Under the pieces are notes generated by a model, which saw nothing but the letters and a program-made list of their open reading frames with translations, was not told the origin of the DNA and made no database searches. This document shows, one piece after another, positions 1-8,458 of a stretch of 46,063 nt of DNA (within the stretch, counting starts at the first letter, position 1; each line of letters begins with the position of its first letter). The translations under genes were made by a program, and so were the position numbers. The DNA comes from Burkholderia sp. IMCC1007 (GTDB lineage Bacteria; Pseudomonadota; Gammaproteobacteria; Burkholderiales; Burkholderiaceae), in contig NZ_JAPVQY010000017.1 in assembly GCF_027257875.1 (NCBI RefSeq), positions 75,481-121,543 on the forward strand, in the 5' to 3' direction.

Positions 1-147
1 TGGCGCGGCGGGCGGTGTGGCGCGCCGCCGACACCGTTCCCGGAAGTCGGCGTCGCGGTGGCCGCCGGCCGTTCCCGCGAGGCCGCCGGCCGCCGCGACG
101 CCGGTCACGACATGAAGCTGCACCTGCATAATGCGGTGCGCGAGTAG
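1..147 (+). CDS. 3' end of an unidentified gene (partial)
   Basis: A frame open from the left edge ends at a TAG at 145-147 and would give the last 48 residues of a protein, ending in HDMKLHLHNAVRE. The first two thirds are Gly/Ala/Arg-rich and carry no motif I recognise; the His-containing end might be the tail of a nuclease-type toxin domain, but that is only suggested by the TPR gene that follows 80 bp later. The start lies outside the window. It could also be a chance open frame, since GC-rich DNA keeps frames open. Confidence 0.3.
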   Translation, partial: WRGGRCGAPPTPFPEVGVAVAAGRSREAAGRRDAGHDMKLHLHNAVRE

Positions 148-227
148 CGAGCGATTGACGTATCCGGTCACGGATCAACACCGCTCGACCACCGCGCGGC
201 ATTCATTTACGGAGAAAGGGGTTGGAC

Positions 228-665
228 ATGGCAGAACTGGACGACGTGCTTTACGAACGTATCGGCACGCTGAGCGAAGCCGGCGATGACTTGACCGAAG
301 CCGGCGACTTCGCCGGCGCGCTGGCGCAATACCGGGAAGCGTTCGACCTGCTTCCCGAACCGAAGACCAACTGGGAAGCCGGCACCTGGTTGATGGCCGC
401 CATCGGCGACACGCATTTCCTTCAGGCCGATTACGCGGCCGGGCGCGACACGCTCGAGCAGGCGATGCATTTCCCCGAGGCGATCGGCAATCCGTTTCTG
501 CACCTGAGGCTCGGCCAGTGTCAGTTCGAACTCGGCGAGCTCGACCGCGCCGCGGACGAATTGATGCGTGCGTACATGGGCGGCGGCCCGGAGCTGTTCG
601 ACGACGAAGACGACAAGTACCTGCGCTTCCTGGCGACACGGGCGGAAGGGATCGACGCGCCCTGA
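228..665 (+). CDS. Small tetratricopeptide-repeat protein
   Basis: This 145-residue soluble acidic protein has two to three TPR-like helical pairs (about residues 8-45, 52-85 and 90-120), with typical phrases such as GDFAGALAQYREAFDLLPEP and HLRLGQCQFELGELDRAADEL. The ATG at 228 is preferred to the TTG at 222 because a GGAGAAAGGGG Shine-Dalgarno sequence at 211-221 is correctly spaced for it. From memory, close relatives are common as stand-alone genes beside Rhs and other polymorphic toxins, where they may act as immunity or accessory proteins. That role is an inference; no signal peptide or membrane segment is visible. It is convergent with the aldehyde dehydrogenase gene, with 61 bp between the stops. 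Confidence 0.85.
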   Translation: MAELDDVLYERIGTLSEAGDDLTEAGDFAGALAQYREAFDLLPEPKTNWEAGTWLMAAIGDTHFLQADYAAGRDTLEQAMHFPEAIGNPFLHLRLGQCQFELGELDRAADELMRAYMGGGPELFDDEDDKYLRFLATRAEGIDAP

Positions 666-726
666 CACGGCTCCGCCGTTCGTTGCCGGCGTTCCGGTCG
701 GAGCGCGTCGTCGCGCGTTGCAGTCG

Positions 727-2175
727 TCAATCGTGCCTGATCGCGATGGTTTTCAGTGCGGTGAAACCCAGCAACGCTTCGAACCCCTTCTCGCGACCAT
801 ACCCGCTGGCCTTCACGCCGCCGAACGGCAGCTCCACCCCACCGCCGGCCCCGTAGTTGTTGATGAACACCTGCCCGGCCTGCAGCTTGCGCGCGAGCCG
901 CAGCCCGCGTGCGCCGTCCCGGGTCCACACGCCCGCGACGAGGCCATACTGCGTGCCGTTCGCGAGCGCGACCGCGTCGGCTTCGTCGTCGAACGGCATG
1001 ACGGCGAGCACGGGGCCGAACACTTCTTCCTGCGCGAGTTCGCTGTCGGGCGGAACGTCGCGGAACAGCACCGCTTCCTGGTAGTAACCGGCCCGCGATG
1101 CGCCGGCCGCGATCGTGCCGCGGGCCGCCACGCGAATACCGTCGGCTTCCGCGCGCGCGATGATGGCCCGCACCCGCGCATGCTGCTTCGCGTTGACGAG
1201 CGGCCCCATCTCCAGATTCATCGACGGCGGCCCCGAACGCAGCAACGCAAATCGCTGCGCCAGACGATCCAGCACGGACTCGTAGATGCTGCGCTGGACG
1301 AGCAGGCGGCTACCCGCCGAGCAGGTCTGCCCGGCGTTCTGCACGATCGCGTTGACGATCACGGGCAGCGCCTGTTCGAGGTCGGCGTCGTCGAACAGCA
1401 GTTGAGGCGACTTGCCGCCCAGTTCGAGCACGGCCGGGCAGTGACGCTCGGCGGCGGCGCGGCCGACCATCGCGCCCGTTCCGGTCGACCCGGTAAACGA
1501 GATGTGACGAATGCCCGCATTGGCCGACAGCGCCGCACCGGCTTCGGCGCCCAATCCCGTCACGACGTTCACGGTGCCGGCCGGAAACCCCACCTCGGCC
1601 GCGATCTCGGCCAGCCGCAGGATCGACAGGCTCGCGTCCTCCGCCGGTTTGACCACGCACGCGTTACCGGCGGCGAGCGACGCGCCGACACTGCGTCCGT
1701 AGATCTGCATCGGGTAATTCCACGGAATGATGTGCCCGGTCACGCCGATCGGCTCGCGCACGGTCAGGACCGTGTACCCGGCGGTGTACGGCAGGGTGTC
1801 GCCATGCAGCTTGTCCACGCATCCGGCGTAGTACTGAAGGTAACGCGCGAGCACGGCGGCATCGGTGCGCGCGGTGTTCAGCGCCTTGCCGGTGTCGCGT
1901 GCCTCGAGCTGCGCGAGTTCGTCGGCGTGCTTGAGGACGGCGGCGGCGTACGCGAACAGCAGATTGCTGCGGTCGACCGGCGACAGCCTCGCCCACGGGC
2001 CGTCGAGCGTTTCGCCCATCGCGCGTTGCGCGGCGGAAACGGCCAGCTGGATGTCCGCCGCGTCGCCGCGTGCGATCGTCGCGAACGGTTCGCCGGTGCT
2101 CGGATCGATGACTTCAATGTGCGCGCCCGAATCGCGCAGGACGCGGGCGTTGTCGATGTAGTGGCCGAATTGCAT
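727..2175 (-). CDS. Aldehyde dehydrogenase (NAD(P)-dependent, betaine-aldehyde type)
   Basis: The 482-residue protein has the normal length and order of the ALDH superfamily. The cofactor region includes IIPWNYPMQ (149-157), KPAEDAS (176-182) and FTGSTGTG (227-234). The general base Glu is in LELGGKSPQ (E251) and the nucleophile is in NAGQTCSAGSR (C285). It oxidises an aldehyde to the acid in the cytoplasm; the substrate cannot be read from sequence, but the company of a tartrate/malate-type dehydrogenase and a tartronate-semialdehyde-reductase-like enzyme points to a small hydroxy-aldehyde. The ATG lies 3 nt after the stop of the upstream dehydrogenase, and its GAGGAA ribosome site sits inside the end of that gene, so the two are very likely cotranslated. 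Confidence 0.93.
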   Translation of the reverse strand: MQFGHYIDNARVLRDSGAHIEVIDPSTGEPFATIARGDAADIQLAVSAAQRAMGETLDGPWARLSPVDRSNLLFAYAAAVLKHADELAQLEARDTGKALNTARTDAAVLARYLQYYAGCVDKLHGDTLPYTAGYTVLTVREPIGVTGHIIPWNYPMQIYGRSVGASLAAGNACVVKPAEDASLSILRLAEIAAEVGFPAGTVNVVTGLGAEAGAALSANAGIRHISFTGSTGTGAMVGRAAAERHCPAVLELGGKSPQLLFDDADLEQALPVIVNAIVQNAGQTCSAGSRLLVQRSIYESVLDRLAQRFALLRSGPPSMNLEMGPLVNAKQHARVRAIIARAEADGIRVAARGTIAAGASRAGYYQEAVLFRDVPPDSELAQEEVFGPVLAVMPFDDEADAVALANGTQYGLVAGVWTRDGARGLRLARKLQAGQVFINNYGAGGGVELPFGGVKASGYGREKGFEALLGFTALKTIAIRHD

Positions 2176-2178
2176 GGG

Positions 2179-3282
2179 TCATTCCTCGATCGAAGCGGGA
2201 TTTGCGATGGTTTCGGCGATCGCCGCGCCGAGTTCCACGGTGGTGGCCGTGCCGCCCATGTCGGGCGTACGCGGGCCGGACACGAGGACGGACTCGATCG
2301 CGGTGACGATTTCGGCGGCCGCCGCTTCATAGCGCGCGTCGCCGTGGCCGAGATGCTGCAGCAGCAACGCGGCCGACCAGATCTGGCCGATCGGATTCGC
2401 GATGCCGCGGCCGGCGATGTCCGGCGCGGAGCCGTGCACCGGTTCGAACAGCGACGGAAACCGGCGCTCGGGATTCAGGTTCGCCGACGGCGCGATGCCG
2501 ATCGTGCCGGTGCATGCGGGCCCGAGGTCGGAGAGGATGTCGCCGAACAGGTTCGACGCGACGACGACGTCGAAGCGATCCGGATTCTGGACGAAGTGCG
2601 CGCAGAGAATGTCGATGTGATATTTGCGCGCTTCGACGTCGGGGAAGCGCGCGGCCATCTCGGCGACGCGCTCGTCCCAGAACGGCATGGTGATCGAGAT
2701 GCCGTTGGATTTCGTCGCGGCGGTCAACTGCTTGCGCGGGCGCGAGCGCGCGAGTTCGAACGCGAACTTCAGCACGCGGTCGACGCCGACGCGCGAGAAC
2801 ACCGACTCCTGCACGGCAATCTCGCGCTCGGTGCCGGCGAACATCCGGCCGCCCACCGACGAATACTCGCCTTCGGTGTTCTCGCGCACGACGATGAAGT
2901 CGATGTCGCCGGGCTGGCGTCCGGCCAGCGGAGCAGGCACGCCCGGCATCAGGCGCACCGGGCGCAGGTTCACGTACTGATCGAATTCGCGGCGGATCCT
3001 GATCAGCGATTCCCACACGGCGACGTGGTCGGGCACGATATCCGGCGCGCCGACCGCGCCGAAGAAGATCGCATCGTGGCCGCCGATCTGGCGCGCCCAG
3101 TCGGCCGGCATCATCGTGCCGTGACGCACGTAGTGATCGGTGCACCAGTCGGCGAACGCGTCGAACGCCAATGGAATGTCGAAGCGCTCGGCGGCGGCGC
3201 GCAAGACGCGCAGGCCTTCGGGCATCACCTCCTTGCCGATGCCGTCGCCGGCGATGACCGCGATGCGATGTGGGTTCTTCAT
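2179..3282 (-). CDS. ttuC: Tartrate/D-malate dehydrogenase (isopropylmalate dehydrogenase family)
   Basis: The 367-residue enzyme belongs to the isocitrate/isopropylmalate dehydrogenase family, tartrate/D-malate branch (TtuC/DmlA). Visible motifs are AGDGIGKEV (11-19), the substrate loop VRENTEGEYSS (132-142), the catalytic Lys in TKSNG (K191), the metal-binding Asps in DILCAHF and LFGDILSD (D224, D248, D252), and the NAD site EPVHGSAPDIAG (280-291). It would oxidise tartrate or D-malate with NAD and a divalent cation. The chosen ATG has a GGAGG 11 nt upstream; longer upstream open frames lack such a site. It leads a two-gene operon with the aldehyde dehydrogenase, preceded by about 296 bp with no gene that must hold its promoter. 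Tartrate, D-malate and isopropylmalate specificity cannot be separated with certainty by eye. Confidence 0.9.
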   Translation of the reverse strand: MKNPHRIAVIAGDGIGKEVMPEGLRVLRAAAERFDIPLAFDAFADWCTDHYVRHGTMMPADWARQIGGHDAIFFGAVGAPDIVPDHVAVWESLIRIRREFDQYVNLRPVRLMPGVPAPLAGRQPGDIDFIVVRENTEGEYSSVGGRMFAGTEREIAVQESVFSRVGVDRVLKFAFELARSRPRKQLTAATKSNGISITMPFWDERVAEMAARFPDVEARKYHIDILCAHFVQNPDRFDVVVASNLFGDILSDLGPACTGTIGIAPSANLNPERRFPSLFEPVHGSAPDIAGRGIANPIGQIWSAALLLQHLGHGDARYEAAAAEIVTAIESVLVSGPRTPDMGGTATTVELGAAIAETIANPASIEE

Positions 3283-3578
3283 GTTATGGGAAACCTCCAG
3301 GATGACGATGGCGTGGCGCAGGGAAGGGGGCAGGCAGGAGGCGGATGGCGGCGAGTCGGGTAGCGCGCGGTGCACTGCGCCGTACGCGACGCCACACCCG
3401 ATCGCACCGGGTGGCGCTGACGTGTCTCCTGCGTCTCTTCCGTTGCGGTAACGGGCGGACGACTGAATCTGTCCGTCCAATCTACCGCGTCGCCGACGCG
3501 CGAAGGAAGTGCGGATTCGTGAACGGGACCTTCGAAAATCTGCAAGGCGCGGGCGCACCCGTGCGCGTGGACGCGGCG

Positions 3579-4514
3579 TCAGTCGTTCGACGGCTCGGTG
3601 TCGTGCGCGGCGAGCGAAGCCGGCGCGAACGATGCGAGGAACTCGAACAGCTTGCGGGTGGGCTGCGGCACGGCGCCGGTGCGGATGCCGACCGACATGA
3701 TCCGGTCGGCCCACGGCGCGTTGAGCCGGATGAAGCGCAGGTGCATGGGTTCGCGAAACAGCGCGACGGCGCGCTCCGGCAGGATGCCGATGCCCTGGCC
3801 CGCGGCGATCAGCCGGCACATCGCCTCGAAGCTCTGCACCTGCACGCGAAAGCGCACCGATTTGCCGAGCAGCGCGGCTTCCCTGACGATCGAACGCGTG
3901 AGCTCCGACCGGTCGTCCAGCGCGACCAGATCGTGCTCGAGCAACGCGCTGAAGTCGATCGAGTCGCCGGTCAGGCCGTAGTCCTCGGGGACGACCACGC
4001 TCGCCCGGTCCATGCAGTACGGCGCGAGATGAATGCCTTCGGTCGCGGTCCGGGACGTGACGATCCCGACGTCGGCGCGGCCTTCGCGCAGCGCCTGCAG
4101 GATGTCGGCGCTTCTGAGCTCGCTGATCTGCAGCTTGATGTCGCGGTAGCGCTGCGAGAACGCGCGCAACTGGTCCGGCAGATCCTGGCTGATCGCCGAG
4201 ATGTTCGCGAAGACGCGGACCCGGCCGATGGAGCCCTTCGTATAGTCGGACAGCTCGCTGTAGATCGCGTCGGTGCGCAGCAGCAGGTCGGTCGCATGGC
4301 GCAGCAGCGCTTCGCCGGCCGGCGTGAGTTCGACGCCGGCCACCGTGCGGTTCAGGAGCACCACGCGAAAGTGATGCTCGAGCAGCGCGATGCGGCGGCT
4401 GGCGGTGGACAGCGACATGTGGGACTGCTGCGCGGCGCGTGAAAGGCTGCCCAGCTCGGCTGCACGCACGAACAGGGCGAGTGACGTGAGATCGAACAAG
4501 CGGGGATTCTCCAT
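3579..4514 (-). CDS. LysR-family transcriptional regulator of the tartrate-type locus
   Basis: This 311-residue protein has an N-terminal winged helix-turn-helix (about residues 6-65, AAELGSLSRAAQQSHMSLS then RIALLEHHF) and a two-lobed effector domain from about residue 92, starting at RVRVFANISA. That is the standard LysR plan and length. The ATG at 4514 gives the usual short N-terminus (MENPRLFDLTSLALF); its ribosome site is weak, and upstream starts would add a low-complexity extension. It is divergent from the ACS transporter across 379 bp and lies just upstream, on the same strand, of the ttuC-like gene. TtuA and DmlR hold the same position in known tartrate and D-malate loci, so it probably activates the neighbouring genes in response to a hydroxy-acid. 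The target and ligand are inferred. Confidence 0.9.
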   Translation of the reverse strand: MENPRLFDLTSLALFVRAAELGSLSRAAQQSHMSLSTASRRIALLEHHFRVVLLNRTVAGVELTPAGEALLRHATDLLLRTDAIYSELSDYTKGSIGRVRVFANISAISQDLPDQLRAFSQRYRDIKLQISELRSADILQALREGRADVGIVTSRTATEGIHLAPYCMDRASVVVPEDYGLTGDSIDFSALLEHDLVALDDRSELTRSIVREAALLGKSVRFRVQVQSFEAMCRLIAAGQGIGILPERAVALFREPMHLRFIRLNAPWADRIMSVGIRTGAVPQPTRKLFEFLASFAPASLAAHDTEPSND

Positions 4515-4720
4515 TGAAGCTTGCGGAAGTATGTCATTGCTCGACGGCCGCCATCGCGTCGGGCGCTTTGGGGCTAACCCTGAGGAGCGGCCGATGCTGC
4601 GCCGCACACCGCGACGCGCGCCGCACGTCGGTGCATGACGCGCACGGCCGTTTCGGCCGCTAGAATGCAGGATCTCGCTGCTTGTGCAGCGCACCGTGCC
4701 GTGACCGAATCGCGCGTGCA

Positions 4721-4735
4721 TTCGAGATATTCGAA
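4721..4735. promoter_or_regulatory. Candidate LysR operator (T-N11-A palindrome)
   Basis: TTCGAGATATTCGAA is a symmetrical element with 5-bp arms around a 5-nt centre and contains the T-N11-A pattern that LysR-type regulators usually bind. It lies in the 379-bp intergenic region, 207 bp before the regulator start and 159 bp before the transporter start, as expected for a shared divergent operator. The rest of 4515-4893 holds no gene that I can support. Confidence 0.45.
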
Positions 4736-4893
4736 GTGCCGCTTGAAGGATTTCGCATATCGGCCGGATCCGGCAGCCGGTAGATTCGAACGGACCCCAC
4801 TCGCACATACCTATCTCGACAGCGCGCGCACGCTGCGATCCAGACGTGCGGCGCAGGCGAGCGGGACCATCCAGAAAACCTTCGGAGACAAAC

Positions 4894-6222
4894 GTGGAAA
4901 TCGACGCGACCTATAGCCCGGGAGGCATCGCAATCCCGGCACCGACGCACGACCTGGCGCACGAGGACCGGCTGTTTCGTCGGCTTGCGCTGCATATCCT
5001 GCCGATCCTGATGTTCGCGTACGTCACGTCGTACATCGATCGCGTCAACGTCAGCTTCGCCAAACTGCAGATGAGCCAGCATCTGGGCTTCTCCGACGCG
5101 GTGTTCGGCTTCGGCGCCGGGATCTTCTTTCTCGGCTACGTGATCTTCGAGGTGCCGAGCAACTTGCTGCTGGTGCGGGTGGGGCCGCGGCGCTGGATCA
5201 CGCGGATCGTCGTGTCGTGGGGCATCGTGTCGGGGCTGACGGCCTTCGTGTCCACGCCGATGCAGTTCTATGTGATGCGTTTCCTGCTCGGTGTCGCCGA
5301 GGCCGGATTCATCCCGGCCATCGTGCTCTACATGACCCAGTCGTTTCCGCGCCACCGTCGCGCGCGGATTCTATCGATGTTCTATGCGGCCCTTGCGCTC
5401 GCGGGCTTGATCGGCTCGCCGCTGACCGGCTTCATCCTCCAGTATTTCGACGGTGCAATGCAGATCCCGGGCTGGAAGTGGATCTTCATCGTCGAGTCGC
5501 TGCCGGCCTTCGTGGCGGCCCTTTACGTGTGGAAAGGGCTCGACGACGACGTCACGCGCAGCGCCCGCTTCGCGCCGACGGACCGCGCGATCCTGGCGCG
5601 CGTGCTGGCGGACGATCGCGAGACGACCGAGGCCGCGAGTCACAAGGGCCTCTTCTCGAGCTGGCTCGTCTGGGCGTTCTGCGTGATCTACTTTCTCGAC
5701 GTGTTCGCCATTTACGGTTACACGTTCTGGGCGCCGACGATGATCAAGCAGATGGGCATCGGCAGCGACTTCGTGATCGGCTTGCTCGCGGCGCTGCCCA
5801 ATGCGGTGGCCGTCGTCGTGATGGTGCTGTTCGGACGCAGCGCGGACCGGCGCGGCGCCCGGCGCCTGCACGTCGCCGCGCTGCTCCTGATGGGCGCGAC
5901 CGGGCTCGCGCTGTCGGTGATCTGGCGTGACCAGCTGTGGCTCGGCATGTTCGCGCTCTGCATTGCGAACGCCGGGCTCATCTCGTTTCCGCCGCTGTTC
6001 TGGAGCATGCCGACCACCGCGCTCGGCACCGCATCGGTGTCGATGGGCATCGCGGTGATCAGTTCGTTCGGCAACATGGGCGGCTTCTTCGGGCCGTATG
6101 CGGTCGGCTATCTGAAGCAGATGTCGGGCGGCCTCGCCGCCCCGCTGTTCCTGATGGTCGGCTGCCTGTTGCTCGGCCTGGTTCTCACGATGCTGCTGCC
6201 GGCACGCCTGGTCGATCGATAA
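4894..6222 (+). CDS. MFS transporter, anion:cation symporter family (tartrate-type)
   Basis: The 442-residue inner-membrane protein has about 12 transmembrane helices. SYIDRVNVSFA near the end of helix 1 is the hallmark of the ACS branch of the major facilitator superfamily (TtuB, glucarate and phthalate transporters). GRSADRRGARR, after the central loop, matches the conserved loop between helices 8 and 9. The GTG at 4894 is preferred because GGAG lies 6 nt upstream; an in-frame ATG at 4846 has no comparable site. It probably imports tartrate or a related hydroxy-acid with protons. It is followed after 64 bp by the reductase gene on the same strand, probably in one transcript controlled by the divergent LysR gene. 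The substrate is inferred from neighbours. Confidence 0.9.
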   Translation: MEIDATYSPGGIAIPAPTHDLAHEDRLFRRLALHILPILMFAYVTSYIDRVNVSFAKLQMSQHLGFSDAVFGFGAGIFFLGYVIFEVPSNLLLVRVGPRRWITRIVVSWGIVSGLTAFVSTPMQFYVMRFLLGVAEAGFIPAIVLYMTQSFPRHRRARILSMFYAALALAGLIGSPLTGFILQYFDGAMQIPGWKWIFIVESLPAFVAALYVWKGLDDDVTRSARFAPTDRAILARVLADDRETTEAASHKGLFSSWLVWAFCVIYFLDVFAIYGYTFWAPTMIKQMGIGSDFVIGLLAALPNAVAVVVMVLFGRSADRRGARRLHVAALLLMGATGLALSVIWRDQLWLGMFALCIANAGLISFPPLFWSMPTTALGTASVSMGIAVISSFGNMGGFFGPYAVGYLKQMSGGLAAPLFLMVGCLLLGLVLTMLLPARLVDR

Positions 6223-6286
6223 CGGTTACCCATTTCGCCGCGGCGTCGGTGCCGCGGCGCCATCGTCTTTGACGGAAGGACATCAC

Positions 6287-7189
6287 ATGAAACAACAGAT
6301 TGGCCTGATCGGCGTCGGTTTGATGGGGCACGGTATCGCACGCAACGTGCTGAAGCACGGCTATCCGCTCACGGTCGTCGAGCATCCCGGCAACCAGCCG
6401 CTCGACGAGCTGTTGCGCGGCGGCGTACGGACCGTGAAGACGCCGCGCGAGCTGGCCCGCGAAGCGGACGTCATCATCCTCTGCGTGACGGGTTCGCCGG
6501 AAGTGGAAGCCGTCCTCACCGGCGAGCTCGGCGTACTGGCGGGTTTGAAGGACAACGCGATCGTCGTCGATTGCTCGACTGCCGTGCCGGATTCGACCGT
6601 CAGGATGGCGCGGCTCGTCGAAGCCGCGGGCGGCCGTCTCGTCGACGCGCCGATGACGCGCGGCGCGAGGGAAGCGCACGAAGGGCGGCTGAACCTGCTG
6701 GTCGGCGCGACGCCCGGGTTGTTCGACGAGTTGCGGCCGGTACTCGCGTGTTTCGCGGAAAACATCACGCGCGTGGGCGAGCTCGGCGCCGGCCACAGCA
6801 TGAAGCTGCTGCACAACTACGTGTCGCTCGGGACCATCGCGCTGCTTTCCGAAGCCGTTGCCTGCGCGAAACGATCCGGCGTGGACGTCGCGGTGCTCGC
6901 CGAGGTGCTGGCAAACGGCGGCGGCGGCGGGGTGGCGCTGAACCGGCTGCTGCCGTTCCTGCAGACCGGCGACACGTCGGGGTTGCCGTTTCATATGGCG
7001 AACGCGCTCAAGGATCTGTCCTACTACTCGGCGATGGCGGAGGGCAACGACGCGGCGCATGCGATCGCGAGCGCGATCACGCATACCTATCGGGATGCGG
7101 TGGCGAGCGCCGGTGCGCATTGTCCGGTCCTCAAATTGTCGGATGTGCTCGCGGCGACGGATGCGCCGGGGGATGGCGACGCGCGGTAG
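6287..7189 (+). CDS. NAD(P)-dependent beta-hydroxyacid dehydrogenase (GarR-like)
   Basis: This 300-residue enzyme has the N-terminal Rossmann motif GVGLMG (9-14), the substrate motif STAVPDSTVRMA (97-108; the family form is D-x-S-T), the glycine-rich DAPMTRGAREAHEGRLN, and the catalytic Lys in GAGHSMKLLHNY (K173). Relatives interconvert 2-hydroxy-3-oxopropionate (tartronate semialdehyde) and D-glycerate, or 3-hydroxyisobutyrate and its semialdehyde. The cytoplasmic tartronate-semialdehyde role fits the tartrate context best. A GGAAGGA ribosome site at 6273-6279 supports the ATG at 6287. It is the last gene of the plus-strand arm, and the short gap to the convergent esterase gene contains a hexanucleotide repeat. 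Confidence 0.88.
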   Translation: MKQQIGLIGVGLMGHGIARNVLKHGYPLTVVEHPGNQPLDELLRGGVRTVKTPRELAREADVIILCVTGSPEVEAVLTGELGVLAGLKDNAIVVDCSTAVPDSTVRMARLVEAAGGRLVDAPMTRGAREAHEGRLNLLVGATPGLFDELRPVLACFAENITRVGELGAGHSMKLLHNYVSLGTIALLSEAVACAKRSGVDVAVLAEVLANGGGGGVALNRLLPFLQTGDTSGLPFHMANALKDLSYYSAMAEGNDAAHAIASAITHTYRDAVASAGAHCPVLKLSDVLAATDAPGDGDAR

Positions 7190-7278
7190 GGGATCCGTCG
7201 TTCGGGCTTTTGATCGTGGAGTGGCGCGGGAGGGCGCTTGATGGGGCGTGGGTGCGTCTCGTTCGCGCTATCGTTCCC

Positions 7279-7350
7279 GCTGCCGCTGCCGCTGCCGCTG
7301 CCGCTGCCGCTGCCGCTGCCGCTGCCGCTATCGCTATCGCTATCGCTATC
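7279..7350. repeat. Hexanucleotide tandem repeat, 8 GCTGCC + 4 GCTATC
   Basis: Twelve head-to-tail hexamers run without interruption: eight GCTGCC units at 7279-7326, then four GCTATC units at 7327-7350. The array lies over the 3' end of the minus-strand esterase gene. In that reading frame each GCTATC unit reads Arg-stop (CGA TAG), so the TAG at 7346-7348 that ends the gene is the first of four repeated in-frame stops, and the GCTGCC units would read Arg-Gln. Such arrays mutate by slippage; because the unit is six bases, copy-number change keeps the frame. Confidence 0.95.
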
Positions 7351-8458
7351 GCTTACGCCGCCGCCGGCGAAAGAAATTCCAGAACATCGCGGTCGCGTCC
7401 GGCCCGGTGGCCGAGTGGAACGCTTCGCGCGGATCGCCGCCGCTCCACGCGTGCGCCAGCCGGCGCACGATGCAGACCCGCACGACGACCCGGCCGCCGC
7501 GCAGATAGTCGGTGTATTCGGCGCCGTCGTCGGCGTACGTGTGGTGCTCGCCGACGCGCAGCTCGCCGTGTTCGTCGACGAGCCGATTGATGCGCGCGAA
7601 TTCCACGCCGAGCTGCCTCGCGTTTTGTTCGGCGACCACCGTATCGAGTCCGCCGTGCATGACGAGCGCGGGCATGCCCGGATGCGCACGAACGTCGACG
7701 CAGGCGTCGACGACCTGGACCGGATCGTCGCGCAGCCCGCGCCGCATCAGGCTCATCGCGGCCATGGTCGACAACGGCGGCGCGATGGCCGGCCCCGAGT
7801 GCAGGCCGACAGCCGCGAACAGGTCGGGATACTCGATCGCCAGCCGCGCGGCGAGCCCCGCGCCGGCCGACATGCCGGCCAGATACACGCGGTCGCGATC
7901 GAACCCGCGCTCCTGCACGATCGCATCGATCAGCGACGCGATCGCCGGCGTTTCCGACTCCGATCCATCGCCATGCCAGTTCCAGCAGCGATGCGAATGG
8001 GCGGTCTTCGCCTGCTCCGGAAACAGCACGGCAAACCCGGCGCGCTCCGCGACGCGGCAAATGCGCGTGCCGGCGGCGAACGACTCGGCCGTCTGCTTGC
8101 AGCCGTGCAGCATCACGACGACGGGCATGCCGACGGTCGTTACCGCCGCGACGGGAAGATACAGTCCGTACGCGAGATGGTTGACGAAGCGCCCGGCTAC
8201 CGGGCGCGCGGAATGGAACGAGCGCAGCCACGTGCCGGGCGCCTGGGTCGGCGAGGTCCGTGCGGCCGGCGCGGGGCTCGCGCGACGCGGCGCCGGTGTG
8301 CCGGCGGCGCGCGCGGTCGTTCGCTTGACCGGTGCGGCTGGTTTGGCCGCTTTGGCGGGCTTGGCAGCTTTTGCAGGCTTCTTCCTCGGCCGCGTACGCG
8401 TCGCGGCGGCAAGCAGATCGAAAGGGCGTAGCCAGAGACTGGTTTTTTTCCTGGGCAT
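7346..8458 (-). CDS. PHB depolymerase-family esterase
   Basis: The 370-residue alpha/beta-hydrolase carries the oxyanion motif LHGCKQ (117-122), the nucleophile elbow GMSAGAG (Ser197), a probable catalytic Asp in HGGLDT (D272) and His in RRLAHAWSGG (H336), in the order used by the LpqC/PHB-depolymerase family. Residues 20-75 form a Lys/Ala/Pro/Arg-rich low-complexity linker that is likely disordered and may bind polyanions or granules; no signal peptide is visible, so the protein is probably intracellular. The ATG at 8458 begins MPRKKTSLWLRPFD; upstream start codons lie in DNA that does not look coding. Its stop falls inside the hexanucleotide repeat and its C-terminus is RRRRRKR. Substrate (polyhydroxyalkanoate or another ester) is unproven. 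Confidence 0.88.
   Translation of the reverse strand: MPRKKTSLWLRPFDLLAAATRTRPRKKPAKAAKPAKAAKPAAPVKRTTARAAGTPAPRRASPAPAARTSPTQAPGTWLRSFHSARPVAGRFVNHLAYGLYLPVAAVTTVGMPVVVMLHGCKQTAESFAAGTRICRVAERAGFAVLFPEQAKTAHSHRCWNWHGDGSESETPAIASLIDAIVQERGFDRDRVYLAGMSAGAGLAARLAIEYPDLFAAVGLHSGPAIAPPLSTMAAMSLMRRGLRDDPVQVVDACVDVRAHPGMPALVMHGGLDTVVAEQNARQLGVEFARINRLVDEHGELRVGEHHTYADDGAEYTDYLRGGRVVVRVCIVRRLAHAWSGGDPREAFHSATGPDATAMFWNFFRRRRRKR

Noticed and set aside
568..3363. Very long open frame on the plus strand, opposite the ttuC-like and aldehyde dehydrogenase genes
   Set aside because: It runs antisense to two clear enzymes with all motifs, is Arg/His/Asp-rich, and lacks a ribosome site; open antisense frames are common in GC-rich DNA.
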